Of a stretch of DNA of 64,000 bases, positions 8,047 to 17,164 are shown one piece after another. The stretch comes from Corynebacterium tuberculostearicum SK141 (GTDB lineage Bacteria; Actinomycetota; Actinomycetes; Mycobacteriales; Mycobacteriaceae). The notes under the pieces are model-generated. The model ran no database searches. It was not told the origin of the DNA and was given only the letters and a program-made list of their open reading frames with translations. The stretch lies in assembly GCF_000175635.1 (NCBI RefSeq), contig NZ_ACVP01000020.1:1-64000 (forward strand). Direction: 5' to 3'. Both the position numbers and the translations under genes were made by a program. Each line of letters begins with the position of its first letter. The stretch's first letter is position 1.

Positions 8047-9354
8047 ATGTCGCAGCCGAATCCCAGAGAAGTCATTACCACTCAGGCTTTAAGCATTTGG
8101 GTAGCCGCCATGGCGGTCTACCTCGTAGCGATTACCGGCCGTACCTCTTTCGGTGTGGCTGGTTTGGATGCCATTGAGCGCTTCGATGTCGACGCCGGTC
8201 GTATCGCAGTCTTTACCTCTGTGCAGTTGGGCGTGTACGCCCTAGCCCAAATCCCCACCGGCATCTTGATTGATAAATTTGGCCCCCGCCTACTCCTCGT
8301 GGTCGGCGCCGTCATTATGGGTGTAGGCCAGGTCGTCTTGGGCTTTACCACCAGCTATGGCGTGGCCATTGCCGCGCGCGTGCTCATCGGCGCAGGCGAT
8401 GCCACGGCGTTTCTCTCCGTGATGCGCATCCTGCCTTATTGGTTCCCGCTGCACCGCACGCCCATGTTTACCCAGGTGACGTCGTCGCTGGGACAGATGG
8501 GCCAGTTCATTTCCGCGGTTCCCTTCCTGTGGTTGCTGGGCGCGGCCGGCTGGACCGCCGCCTTCGTCACCCTTGGCGCGGTGGGCATCCTGGTAGCCAT
8601 CGCCGCCATCGTGGCGGTGGCAGACTCACCAGAGAAGTTGGGCATTATTCCCACGGAGAAGGAACCACCCAACTCGCAGGCCACCAGCATCCCGGCCCGC
8701 TTGAAAACGGTATTCCGCTCCCCGGTGGCCTGGCAGGCTTACTTCATCCACTACATCGGCATGCTCCCACTCATCGTCTTTGTCATGCTCTGGGGCATGC
8801 CCATGATGACCCAGGGCATGGAGATGTCCAAGGCCAAGTCCAGCCTGGTACTCACCTTGCTGGCGGTATTTTTGGTCTTCGTTGGCCCCTTGCACGGCAA
8901 GATTTCCTCCCGTGCGCAGCATGTTCGCCCGTGGCTTAGCCTCGGGTTTGTCGCGGTTCACGTACTGACCTGGCTGATTTTCTTTACCTTTGGCACCGAC
9001 GGCGGTTTGGCCGCCATTTTGGTGGTGTCCTTCGTTACCGCGCTGTGCACACCGACGGCCAACTATGGCTTCGATATCGTGCGTGAACGCATGGACCGCT
9101 CCGTGGTAGCCACCGCTACGGGCTTGGGAAATATGGGCGGGTTTACCTCCGGCATGTTGGGCGCGCAGCTCTTCGGCATGGTGTTGGACCACTCCTCCGA
9201 CGCCCCTAATTACTCCATGCCGGATTTCACTGCTGCCGCGGCTGCGGTGCTAGCCGTTTGGATAGTAGGCATGATTGGTGTGGTCATCACCCACTTCCTT
9301 CGCCGCCGCGCCGGCGAGGACGGGCCTTCTGTCACCATCGTGGAGGTTTCCTAG
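8047..9354 (+). CDS. MFS transporter
   Basis: A 435-residue major-facilitator protein with twelve predicted membrane segments. Typical MFS motifs are present after TM2 (GILIDKFGPRLLLVVGA, the G-x-L-x-D-x-x-G-x-R-x-x motif A) and in TM4-5 (ARVLIGAGDATAFLSVMRI). A central cytoplasmic loop near residues 200-230 separates the halves. Substrate cannot be read from sequence. Its promoter must share the short 39-nt divergent region with thrC. Confidence 0.9.
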   Translation: MSQPNPREVITTQALSIWVAAMAVYLVAITGRTSFGVAGLDAIERFDVDAGRIAVFTSVQLGVYALAQIPTGILIDKFGPRLLLVVGAVIMGVGQVVLGFTTSYGVAIAARVLIGAGDATAFLSVMRILPYWFPLHRTPMFTQVTSSLGQMGQFISAVPFLWLLGAAGWTAAFVTLGAVGILVAIAAIVAVADSPEKLGIIPTEKEPPNSQATSIPARLKTVFRSPVAWQAYFIHYIGMLPLIVFVMLWGMPMMTQGMEMSKAKSSLVLTLLAVFLVFVGPLHGKISSRAQHVRPWLSLGFVAVHVLTWLIFFTFGTDGGLAAILVVSFVTALCTPTANYGFDIVRERMDRSVVATATGLGNMGGFTSGMLGAQLFGMVLDHSSDAPNYSMPDFTAAAAAVLAVWIVGMIGVVITHFLRRRAGEDGPSVTIVEVS

Positions 9355-9368
9355 CAGCCCTCGACTGA

Positions 9369-10076
9369 TTACTCCGGGTTGAGAATAAAGCGAATTGTCC
9401 CCTCAGGGTCCGCCAAAAGCTCCCGGGTAGCCGCCACGGCTTCCGCTTCGTCGAAGGCGATGCGTTCAAAGCCAGTATCGTTGAGCTCCACAATGTCCGC
9501 ACCAGGGCAGGTTAGAAGAATCGGCGAGTGCGTGGCAATAATGACCTGTGCGCCGCGGTCAACCGCTTGGGCAATTTCCGCTACGAGGGCCAGTTGCCGG
9601 ATAACGGACAGCCCAGACTCTGGCTCATCAAGGATGTACACGCCTTGGCCATTGATGTGCTCATAGAGTAGGTCAAAGACGGATTGTCCGTGCGAGCGGC
9701 GGGACAAATCCACGTTCTGAGGAAGAGTCGAACGGCCGCCGCGTTCGGCCGCTGAATCCCCACGTCCAATCAAGTACTCGTGCTTTTCGGCGCGCAAGAA
9801 GTAGGCACGCTGGATCACTTCCTCCGTATCGCAGCGAATGGGACTGCGAGGAACGATTTCATCTGGGTCATCCATGCGGCCGCCCGCAGGTGAACAGCCC
9901 AAATCACTAGCTACGCCAGCGAGCAAGCTCGATTTGCCAATGCCATTTTCACCGACAAAGACGGTGACGGGGCTTCGCAGCTTGAAGCTGCCCAAATCAA
10001 CTAAGTAGTCGAAGACGGGCAGCTCGGCGCGGTAGTCCTCGGGCTTGAATTTCAGGCTTAGGGCATCAACCAGCAT
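9369..10076 (-). CDS. AAA/ABC-type ATPase (RecF/SMC-like)
   Basis: A 235-residue soluble ATPase. Walker A GENGIGKSS is at residues 42-50. A signature-like segment LSRRSHGQS precedes Walker B VYILDEPESGLS, and a switch histidine is in IIATHSP. This is the minimal stand-alone ATPase often annotated as AAA family/putative ABC ATP-binding protein. It has no membrane partner nearby, so it is unlikely to be a transporter subunit. It follows the small secreted-protein gene by 10 nt. Role unknown. Confidence 0.85.
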   Translation of the reverse strand: MLVDALSLKFKPEDYRAELPVFDYLVDLGSFKLRSPVTVFVGENGIGKSSLLAGVASDLGCSPAGGRMDDPDEIVPRSPIRCDTEEVIQRAYFLRAEKHEYLIGRGDSAAERGGRSTLPQNVDLSRRSHGQSVFDLLYEHINGQGVYILDEPESGLSVIRQLALVAEIAQAVDRGAQVIIATHSPILLTCPGADIVELNDTGFERIAFDEAEAVAATRELLADPEGTIRFILNPE

Positions 10077-10086
10077 GGGCCCTAGG

Positions 10087-10305
10087 TTAATTCAGCTCAT
10101 CCAGTACGCGCAGCGCATCATCATGCGCTGCCGCCGCGCCAAAGTTTTTCAGGTGGTCACCCAAATCGCCGGCCGGAACCGATTGGGCGATGGTATCGGC
10201 CGGCACGGTATTGACGGCATAAGCCACCCCTACCCCGCCGGTGATGGGGATGGCAATGGCGGCGAGTACTCCCGCCGCGGTCGACAGCGTGGTCTTGAAA
10301 GTCAT
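10087..10305 (-). CDS. Small secreted protein, unknown
   Basis: 72 residues from ATG 10305, with GGAGGAG 4-5 nt upstream. The N-terminus (FKTTLSTAAGVLAAIAIPITGGVGVAYA) is a clear signal peptide with an AYA cleavage site. The mature part is a short, acidic, Ala-rich helix (HLKNFGAAAAHDDALRVLDELN). No family recognised. It sits in a run of minus-strand small genes (9369-11262). Confidence 0.65.
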   Translation of the reverse strand: MTFKTTLSTAAGVLAAIAIPITGGVGVAYAVNTVPADTIAQSVPAGDLGDHLKNFGAAAAHDDALRVLDELN

Positions 10306-10447
10306 AGTCTCCTCCAGAGGCTTCGGCACCGAGCACCCTGCCCGTTACCAATTTGTGATGTTTTACCTTAGGAAGAGTTACTGCCAAGGCCATGCCGCCT
10401 AGCTGCGGGTTGCCTGAATTTTCGCGCCCAGTTCGCGAGGAAATAAA

Positions 10448-10457
10448 GGGGGGGGGG
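10448..10457. repeat. Run of ten G bases
   Basis: Ten consecutive G on the plus strand lie immediately outside the stop codon of the 155-residue membrane protein (C10 on the transcribed strand). It is also about 145 nt upstream of the small secreted-protein gene. Homopolymers of this length are slippage-prone. Confidence 0.9.
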
Positions 10458-10925
10458 CTAGTTTGCTGGATAGCTCTCGGCCACAATGCCATCGCTTGCC
10501 GGCATGACAAGGCCTCGCTCAAAAGCTACGAGAACGGCCTTTTCATCAGATTCGCTGATGTCACCGGCCTCCACCGCACTGTTGAGCTCGCGTTCCAAGT
10601 AGACGCGCACATCGGACTTGCCGTTTTCAGTCTGGGTAATATCCCGCGGGACGGAGTTGAGCGGAATGCCCAGGGCCTTCGCCAGGGAGGTCACGCGGTT
10701 GGCGTCGGTGGAATCATCGGCCATGATGTCACCATTGACCTGTGCGGGCATGTCTTCCTGAACCACGCCACCGGCCACGGCCTCGCCCACCGTCTTCGTC
10801 CCCTTGGGGGGATTATCGCGGTTGGTTGCCCACACCCCGACAGCGATAGCCACGATGACGGCCACGGCTACAAAGGCCCACAGGTAGATGAGCTTATGTC
10901 GATACACTCCGCTGATTTTAGCCAT
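10458..10925 (-). CDS. Membrane-anchored protein, unknown
   Basis: 155 residues starting at ATG 10925 (MAKISGVYRHKL). One transmembrane anchor (LIYLWAFVAVAVIVAIAVGVWA) is followed by an extracytoplasmic domain of about 120 residues with no recognised family. The ATG overlaps the stop of the upstream gene (ATGGCTAA), so the two are translationally coupled. Confidence 0.65.
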   Translation of the reverse strand: MAKISGVYRHKLIYLWAFVAVAVIVAIAVGVWATNRDNPPKGTKTVGEAVAGGVVQEDMPAQVNGDIMADDSTDANRVTSLAKALGIPLNSVPRDITQTENGKSDVRVYLERELNSAVEAGDISESDEKAVLVAFERGLVMPASDGIVAESYPAN

Positions 10926-11262
10926 GGTAACCAGCGCCATCGCCGAAGGAACCGTAGTCATTGCCGCGAGGGTTCTCGCCGCGATCATTGAGGGCGTCGA
11001 TGATGGAGCGGATGGTGGCCTCTCCTATGCGGTCGGCGCGCCCCCACGAGCGAGGTGCCTGGCGAGAATTGTGCGGTGCTGATTCTGGCCGCGGCGGCGC
11101 TGGCTTTTCCTCTCGCGGCGTGGAGACCTCGATGGTCAAGGTGGTGCCATCAAGGTGGAGAGCGTCACCGTCGCGCACGCCCGCGGCACGCGCTGCGGAA
11201 AGCAGCGCGGATAGTTCGCCCACCGTGGCATTGTCCACATCGAGTTGCAGCTTAAAAGACAT
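10918..11262 (-). CDS. Hypothetical soluble protein
   Basis: 114 residues from ATG 11262 with GGAAAGG upstream. An N-terminal ordered part (MSFKLQLDVDNATVGELSALLSAARAAG, then a beta-rich stretch DALHLDGTTLTIEV) is followed by a Pro/Glu/Arg-rich linker and a short helix. No family recognised. First gene of the coupled pair with 10458-10925. Confidence 0.55.
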   Translation of the reverse strand: MSFKLQLDVDNATVGELSALLSAARAAGVRDGDALHLDGTTLTIEVSTPREEKPAPPRPESAPHNSRQAPRSWGRADRIGEATIRSIIDALNDRGENPRGNDYGSFGDGAGYHG

Positions 11263-11359
11263 AACTAGCCAGTCCTTTCCTATTCCCATCCCACTTTAGA
11301 GTCCGAAAGTGCAAAAAGTAAGGGCGCGGTGCGCACATCGGGGACTTTCAAGGCTAACT

Positions 11360-14300
11360 CTAAGAATGCTCGAAGGATTCCTCCTCGCCCCAGAAGACCT
11401 CATCTACAACTTTCCGGGCATGGCGGGTAAGTTTCAGATAGTTTTCTAGAAACTCTTGGTTCTCCTCCGGCGGCCAGCCAGCGGCACCGGCTACCTGGGC
11501 CAGCTGCGGGCCGGGCCCGGGCAGCTGGTCCACGCGCTTGCCGCGCACGAGCACCAGTGCATTGCGGGCGTCGGTAGCCATAAGCCAGGCCTCGCGCAGG
11601 TCCGAGACTTGCTCGGCAGACAGAATTGCGGTTTCCTCCAAGGCATCGAGCACGCGCAGTGTGGACGGATCGTGCAGTTGGGCATACTCGTGGGCATGCA
11701 TCATGGTCAGGAGCTGCACAGTCCATTCAATATCTGAGAGCGCACCGCGCCCCAGCTTGGTATGAGTATTGCGGTCCGCGCCGCGCGGGAGGCGCTCATT
11801 GTCCACGCGCGCCTTCATGCGCCGGATATCGCGAATGGTCGAGGCGCTGGCACCGCCTTCTGGGTAGCGGAAGCTATCGACCATGGACATAAATCGCTCG
11901 CCTACTTCCCTATCGCCAGCCACGAAGGCAGCGCGCAACAATGCCTGCAGCTCCCAAGACTCGCCCCACTCGCGGTAGTAGCGCTCATAGGAGGAGATGG
12001 TGCGCGCCACCGCACCGGAGCGGCCCTCTGGGCGCAGGCCCAAATCGACGTCCAGCGGCGGGTCGCCCGAAGGCTTAGACAGGCGGCGCCGGAGCTTATC
12101 GACGATCCCGATAGCCCACTTCACGGCCTCCCCTTCCGCGCCAGAGTCATCGGCCGGTTCGCTAGGTTCTGCTACGACGAGCACATCCGCATCTGAGCCA
12201 AAGCCCAGCTCCATGCCTCCCAAGCGGCCCATGCCAATGACGGCGATGCGCGCTGGCGGCTCTGCGTCTTCGTTGGCAAGGCGCCACGCGCGCACCTCGG
12301 CGCGAAGTGCAGCCTCAAGGACGGCATCCCAAATTGTGGATAGCTCATGGCACACCTGCTTGACCGGCATGAAGCCCAGCAAATCCGCACTGGCGATGCG
12401 GGCCAACTCCACTCGGCGCAACGAACGCGCCACCGCCACCGCTTTATCCGGGTCGGCGTGGCGCTTGCTGGAATTGACCAGCGCCTTGGAAACCTGTTCG
12501 GGTTTGGTTTCTAGCAGTTTGGGGCCAGTGGCGCCGTCGGAAAGCTGCTTGACCGAATCCGGCGCGCTAATAATTAGATCAGAGGTAAACGGCGAGGTAC
12601 CCAGGATGTGCATGAGCCGTTGGCCCACAATTCCTTCATCGCGCAGCATGCGCAAGAACCACGACCTATCGTTCGCGGCCTCCGAGAGCTTGCGATAATT
12701 CAACAGGCCCATATCGGGGTCTGCGGTATCGGCGAGCCATTCCATCAAGGTAGGCAGCAAAATCGCCTGGATGCGTGCCTTGCGCGAGGTTCCCGCTGCC
12801 AAGGAGGTCAGGTGCTCGAATGCGCGCTCGGGGTGGTTATAGCCCAACGCGGCCAGCTGCAGCTTGGCGGCCTCCGGCGAAAGCTTGAGCTCATCGGCGG
12901 ACATGGTGACCACGGAATTAAGCAGCGGCCGGTAGAACAGGCGCGAGTGCAGCTCGGAGATCCGCAGGCGGATCCGGCGCAGGTGCGACAGCATGCGCTC
13001 GGCCGCCGACTTGGTGCCCTGCGGATAAAAGCCGGCGATGCGCGCGAGCCACTTCATCCCGTCCTCATCGTCCTTTTCCGGCAGCGTGTGCGTGCGGCGG
13101 AAGCGCTCCAATTGCAGGCGGTGCTCAAGCAGGCGCAGAAACTCATAGGCTTCAATGAGCTGGGTGCCGTCCTCGCGGCCGACGTACCCCGCTGAAATCA
13201 GCGCCTCCAGCGCCTCCACCGTGGAAAGCGCCCGCAGCGTCTCATCGGAGCGACCATGGACCAACTGCAGGAGCTGGACAGCAAATTCGATATCGCGCAG
13301 GCCGCCCACGCCCAACTTGAGCTCGCGGTGCTTGAGCTCCTCGGGAACATTGGCCAGCACGCGGCGGCGCATGGCCTGTACGTCCTCAACAAAGGACTCG
13401 CGCTGCGACGCCGTCCACACCATCGGTCGGATCTGGTCCAAATAGTCCTGGCCTAGCGGGAGGTAGCCGGTCATAGCGCGCGCTTTAAGGAGCGCCTGGA
13501 ATTCCCACGTCTCCGCCCACCGCTTGTAGTAGGCCACGTGAGATTCCAAAGTGCGCACCAATGCGCCCGACTTTCCCTCGGGGCGCAGGTTCGCATCCAC
13601 CTCGAAAAAGGTGGTGGATCCAATGCGATTAAACTCCGCCGCCAGCCGCGTGGCCCTAGGGGTTGCCTCGCTGCCGACGAAAATGACGTCCACATCGGAA
13701 ATATAGTTCAGCTCTCCTGCGCCACACTTGCCCATCGCCATGACAGCCAGCTGTGCATCCAAGGGGTCATCGCCGTAAATGGTGCGCACGGCGCAGGCAA
13801 GGGAGGCGGTTAAGGCGGCGTCGGCAAGCGCGGTAGTCAGCGCCGTAATCTGGCGGAACCCTACCTCCGGCTGCAGCTTGGTCTGGCCCTTGCGCGAATG
13901 AAAAGTGCCCGCCACATCGCAGGCGGCAATGCGCATCATCAAAGTGCGGTAGGTCGTGCGCAGCGCCTGCTTATGCTCCCCCTCGCCGGCACGGTAAGTG
14001 CCCGCCGCGCTCAAGTCTTTGCGCGCCGGATCGGGACGGTCAATGTCCTCCGCAAAGTCCGCGGGCTCGGCATCGACGGCACCGAGCAAGCTTTGCAGCA
14101 TCTCTTCAGACTGCGGAAGGGGTTTTTCTAGTTCTCGCCACAGTTCAGGGTGCGCCGCGAGGTGATCGCCGAAGGCGGTCGAGGCCCCCAGTAGTGCGAA
14201 GAGGCGCACGCGCAAAGTTTCATTGGAACGCACGGCATCATCGAGCTCTGGGGCTTGTTCATAGATGCGGATCAAATTATTGAGAGCCAGGTCTGGGTCG

Positions 14301-14431
14301 CCCACGGCAGCGAGGGTCCACAACAGATCGGCTGATTCCGGATTCTTCCACCCCAGCTGCTCAATATCCTGCGCAGCATGCGGGCGGGTAAGACCTAGTG
14401 TGGCCGGTGAAGGCACAGCAGCAGGACGCAT
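11360..14431 (-). CDS. glnE: Glutamine synthetase adenylyltransferase/adenylyl-removing enzyme
   Basis: A bifunctional nucleotidyltransferase that attaches and removes AMP on GlnA. At 1023 residues it matches actinobacterial GlnE. Two nucleotidyltransferase domains are visible, each with a G-S-D-x-D metal motif context: ISDVDVIFVGSEA (N-terminal, removing activity) and GFGSDADVLVVAEPS (C-terminal, adenylylating activity). Each is followed by a GLRPEG-type helix (NLRPEGKSGALVRT, LGLRPEGRSGAVART). It starts 7 nt after the glnA2 stop with AGGAG just before the ATG, so the two form an operon. The natural target tyrosine is in GlnA1 (604-2037). Confidence 0.96.
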   Translation of the reverse strand: MRPAAVPSPATLGLTRPHAAQDIEQLGWKNPESADLLWTLAAVGDPDLALNNLIRIYEQAPELDDAVRSNETLRVRLFALLGASTAFGDHLAAHPELWRELEKPLPQSEEMLQSLLGAVDAEPADFAEDIDRPDPARKDLSAAGTYRAGEGEHKQALRTTYRTLMMRIAACDVAGTFHSRKGQTKLQPEVGFRQITALTTALADAALTASLACAVRTIYGDDPLDAQLAVMAMGKCGAGELNYISDVDVIFVGSEATPRATRLAAEFNRIGSTTFFEVDANLRPEGKSGALVRTLESHVAYYKRWAETWEFQALLKARAMTGYLPLGQDYLDQIRPMVWTASQRESFVEDVQAMRRRVLANVPEELKHRELKLGVGGLRDIEFAVQLLQLVHGRSDETLRALSTVEALEALISAGYVGREDGTQLIEAYEFLRLLEHRLQLERFRRTHTLPEKDDEDGMKWLARIAGFYPQGTKSAAERMLSHLRRIRLRISELHSRLFYRPLLNSVVTMSADELKLSPEAAKLQLAALGYNHPERAFEHLTSLAAGTSRKARIQAILLPTLMEWLADTADPDMGLLNYRKLSEAANDRSWFLRMLRDEGIVGQRLMHILGTSPFTSDLIISAPDSVKQLSDGATGPKLLETKPEQVSKALVNSSKRHADPDKAVAVARSLRRVELARIASADLLGFMPVKQVCHELSTIWDAVLEAALRAEVRAWRLANEDAEPPARIAVIGMGRLGGMELGFGSDADVLVVAEPSEPADDSGAEGEAVKWAIGIVDKLRRRLSKPSGDPPLDVDLGLRPEGRSGAVARTISSYERYYREWGESWELQALLRAAFVAGDREVGERFMSMVDSFRYPEGGASASTIRDIRRMKARVDNERLPRGADRNTHTKLGRGALSDIEWTVQLLTMMHAHEYAQLHDPSTLRVLDALEETAILSAEQVSDLREAWLMATDARNALVLVRGKRVDQLPGPGPQLAQVAGAAGWPPEENQEFLENYLKLTRHARKVVDEVFWGEEESFEHS

Positions 14432-14438
14432 TTTTCTC

Positions 14439-15776
14439 CTAGAAGTTCAGGTTATTGCGCAGCTCAAAGGTGGTGATTTGGCTCTGATAGTGATGCCACT
14501 CATCCCACTTGGAGCGCAGGAAGAACTCAAAGACGTGCTCGCCCAAGACTTCTGCCATGAACTCGGATTTTTCAAACTCGCGCAAGGCCTGATCCAGGCT
14601 GGTGGGTAGATCCTTATAGCCCATCGCGCGGCGCTCGCGGCGGGTGAGCTGGTGGACATCGTCCTCGGCCGGATCATCGAGCTCGTAGCCCTCGCGGATG
14701 CCTCGCAGGCCTGCTGCCAATAGCACCGCATATCCCAGGTAGGGGTTCATCGAGGCATCAATGGAGCGGATTTCTACCCGGCGCGATTCTTCCTTGGTAA
14801 GCCGGTAGGTGGGAACGCGGACCAGCGCGGAGCGATTCGATACTCCCCAGGTGGCTGCGCCCGGCGCCTCGTTGCCGAACATTAGGCGCTTATAAGAATT
14901 GGTCCACTGATTCACAATCGCGGACATCTCCGTGGAGTGCTCCAAGATGCCGGCGATGAACTGGCGGCCGGTCTGGGACAAAGAGAATTCATCATCCGGA
15001 TCGTGGAAAGCATTGGATTGGCCTTCAAAAAGGCTCAAGTGGGTGTGCATGCCTGAGCCCGGTAAATGTTCGAAGGGCTTAGGCATGAAGGTGGCGCGCA
15101 CGTTGGAGTTGGTGGCCACCTGCTTGATCACGTGCCGGAAGGTCATGATGTTATCGGCCATGGTGAGCACGTCCGCATGGCGCAGATCAATTTCTTGCTG
15201 GCCCGGCGCGGTTTCGTGGTGGCTAAACTCCGTGGCAATTCCCAGCGATTCCAGCGCTAGCATTGCCTTCCTGCGGAAAAGCGGGGCGGTATCGTGCGTT
15301 GCTTGGTCGAAGTAACCGCCGTTATCCGTGGGCACCAAGTCGGTGAGTTCGCGGCCGCGCTCGAGGAGATAGAACTCGATTTCTGGCGAAGCCATACAGG
15401 TAAATCCATCGTTGGCGGCCTCGGTGACCTGGCGGCGCAGGATATGGCGCGGGTCCACCATGGAGGGCTGGCCGTCTGGCTGTGCGATATCGCAAAACAT
15501 GCGGGCCGATTGCAGGTCCGGCTCATCCATATCAAAGGGCAGAATCTGAAAGGTGGAGGGATCTGGCAGGGCAATGGTGTCAGACTCAGAGATGCGAGAA
15601 AAGCCCTCTACGGAAGAACCATCAAAGCCAACACCTTCTTCAAAGGCCGATTCCAGCTCGGACGGGCTCATGACCACGGATTTGAGGGCGCCCAGAATAT
15701 CCGTAAACCACAGGCGGATAAAGCGGATATCGCGTTCCTCAACGGTGCGCAAGACAAATTCGTGTTGGCTATTCAT
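14439..15776 (-). CDS. glnA2: Glutamine synthetase paralog GlnA2
   Basis: A 445-residue GSI-family protein with the usual core: VGFDGSSVEGF near residue 50, KPFEHLPGSGMHTHLSLF, the catalytic-region histidine and NRSALVRVPTY. At the place where GlnA1 has DLYELPPAE this protein reads DVHQLTRRE, so the adenylylation tyrosine is missing and it should be insensitive to GlnE. Paralogs of this kind in mycobacteria and corynebacteria are non-essential; their physiological substrate (glutamate or polyamines) is not decided by sequence. Operon with glnE. Confidence 0.93.
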   Translation of the reverse strand: MNSQHEFVLRTVEERDIRFIRLWFTDILGALKSVVMSPSELESAFEEGVGFDGSSVEGFSRISESDTIALPDPSTFQILPFDMDEPDLQSARMFCDIAQPDGQPSMVDPRHILRRQVTEAANDGFTCMASPEIEFYLLERGRELTDLVPTDNGGYFDQATHDTAPLFRRKAMLALESLGIATEFSHHETAPGQQEIDLRHADVLTMADNIMTFRHVIKQVATNSNVRATFMPKPFEHLPGSGMHTHLSLFEGQSNAFHDPDDEFSLSQTGRQFIAGILEHSTEMSAIVNQWTNSYKRLMFGNEAPGAATWGVSNRSALVRVPTYRLTKEESRRVEIRSIDASMNPYLGYAVLLAAGLRGIREGYELDDPAEDDVHQLTRRERRAMGYKDLPTSLDQALREFEKSEFMAEVLGEHVFEFFLRSKWDEWHHYQSQITTFELRNNLNF

Positions 15777-15968
15777 GCTTTAGACCTTACCGGCTCTCCC
15801 CCGAGGGATGTGCAGTTCATGCGACAGTTTTTCTAGGGCGAAATGTGCAGGTCGCAAGAGTATCCAGGGGGTGGCTAGCGGGGGCTTTCCTGGCAGGAGC
15901 CAGCGTCAGCGCATGCTTTGCTAAGTGGGCAAGCGAACATACGTACACTTCTTAAAGGACGAATCTTT

Positions 15969-17027
15969 ATGACCACCCACTGCGATGACCTTTCTGCTCA
16001 CGTAATCGAACGCCTCATCACCGCCGCACAACAAGGCTGGGCGCCGGCGGACCTAGAACATGTCTTAGGCCCGCATGCCTACCCCATTATTTACCGTGCA
16101 AGCCCCCATGTGCCGGCACGAATTACCTCCCCTGCGCTGCGCAAAGCATGGCTCCAGATGGCCCCTCCGCAGGAGAATTTCATTCCGCGCGATAAGCTGC
16201 GTGCCATTATTAAAGAGCTCATTCACCTACCGAGGCTGCGCGATACCGAGCTTTTAGCCTCCGGCGAATCCTTGCGGGAGGATGGGCTTAGCGATAAGCA
16301 ACGCAAGATCCGCGAAAAGGTGCTAGGCCTTTTGCGAAAAGCGGAATCTACCAGCTTTGAGGATGAGGCCGAGGTTCTCATTTCTAAGGCGCAGTCCCTG
16401 CAGCAGAAGTATCGCATCGAGGATCTCCTTACCTCCGAGCTACCTGATCTTATTTCCCACCGCGTGCACATCCACCCGCCGTATATCAAGCACCAGGCTT
16501 CCCTGTTAAGCACTATCTCTGACGCCAATGGATGCACTACTCTCCTTATTCATGACAAGGGCTTGGCCTGTGTGATTGGCGCTCCTGCCGACGCCGCCCA
16601 TTGCGCCGACCTTTTTGCCTCCCTCAACCGTCAATGCGATTGGTTCATGCGCAATGGTGACGGCGCAGAAATTGCCCGCGCTACGGGCTCTACCGCTGCC
16701 TATCGCCGGAGCTTCCGGCTTTCTTATGCCGCCCGCATCGGTGAATTGCTCACTCAAGCAAATGAGGATGGCATCGCAGATAACTTGCGGGAGTCGCAGT
16801 ACTGCTCACACCACGCAGAGACTGTAGCCACCCAAACCCTTCCGGCGCTGCAGGCGCGCACCGATCATGCCATCGAAACCCGCAATCGTCTCTTCCCCAA
16901 CCTGACGGAAATGTCGCTTTCGATGAACAGCATGCACGGCATAAACGATGGTATTGCCGCTGCCGATAAATCTCACTTTGGCGGTGATACTTCCGGGATC
17001 GGTTCGGTTCCAGAAATTACGCAGTAA
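15969..17027 (+). CDS. DUF2786 domain protein
   Basis: 352 residues from ATG 15969 (AAAGGA 9 nt upstream). The central segment KIREKVLGLLRKAESTSFEDEAEVLISKAQSLQQKY is the DUF2786 helical domain. The rest shows a helical N-terminus (HVIERLITAAQQGWAPADLEHVLG) and a C-terminal region with RRSFRLSYAARIGELL. DUF2786 proteins occur in actinobacteria and phages; their function is unknown. The gene stands alone between glnA2 (divergent) and the CYTH-CHAD gene. Confidence 0.8.
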   Translation: MTTHCDDLSAHVIERLITAAQQGWAPADLEHVLGPHAYPIIYRASPHVPARITSPALRKAWLQMAPPQENFIPRDKLRAIIKELIHLPRLRDTELLASGESLREDGLSDKQRKIREKVLGLLRKAESTSFEDEAEVLISKAQSLQQKYRIEDLLTSELPDLISHRVHIHPPYIKHQASLLSTISDANGCTTLLIHDKGLACVIGAPADAAHCADLFASLNRQCDWFMRNGDGAEIARATGSTAAYRRSFRLSYAARIGELLTQANEDGIADNLRESQYCSHHAETVATQTLPALQARTDHAIETRNRLFPNLTEMSLSMNSMHGINDGIAAADKSHFGGDTSGIGSVPEITQ

Positions 17028-17057
17028 TTTTTGCCCTGCTCAAGGCCATTCTTCTCT

Positions 17058-17080
17058 CCCGTTCCCTGCTAGCGAACGGG
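17058..17080. other. Perfect 7-bp hairpin
   Basis: CCCGTTC and GAACGGG flank a 9-nt loop downstream of the DUF2786 gene. There is no T-run after it, so it is at most a weak terminator or an mRNA 3'-end stabiliser. Confidence 0.4.
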
Positions 17081-17164
17081 GGCGAGGAGTGGCACCGCAT
17101 CGAGTGCTTAACGGGTAGGATCACCGGTGAGATTTATTTGGTCTAGAAAGTAAAAGGTACGTGA

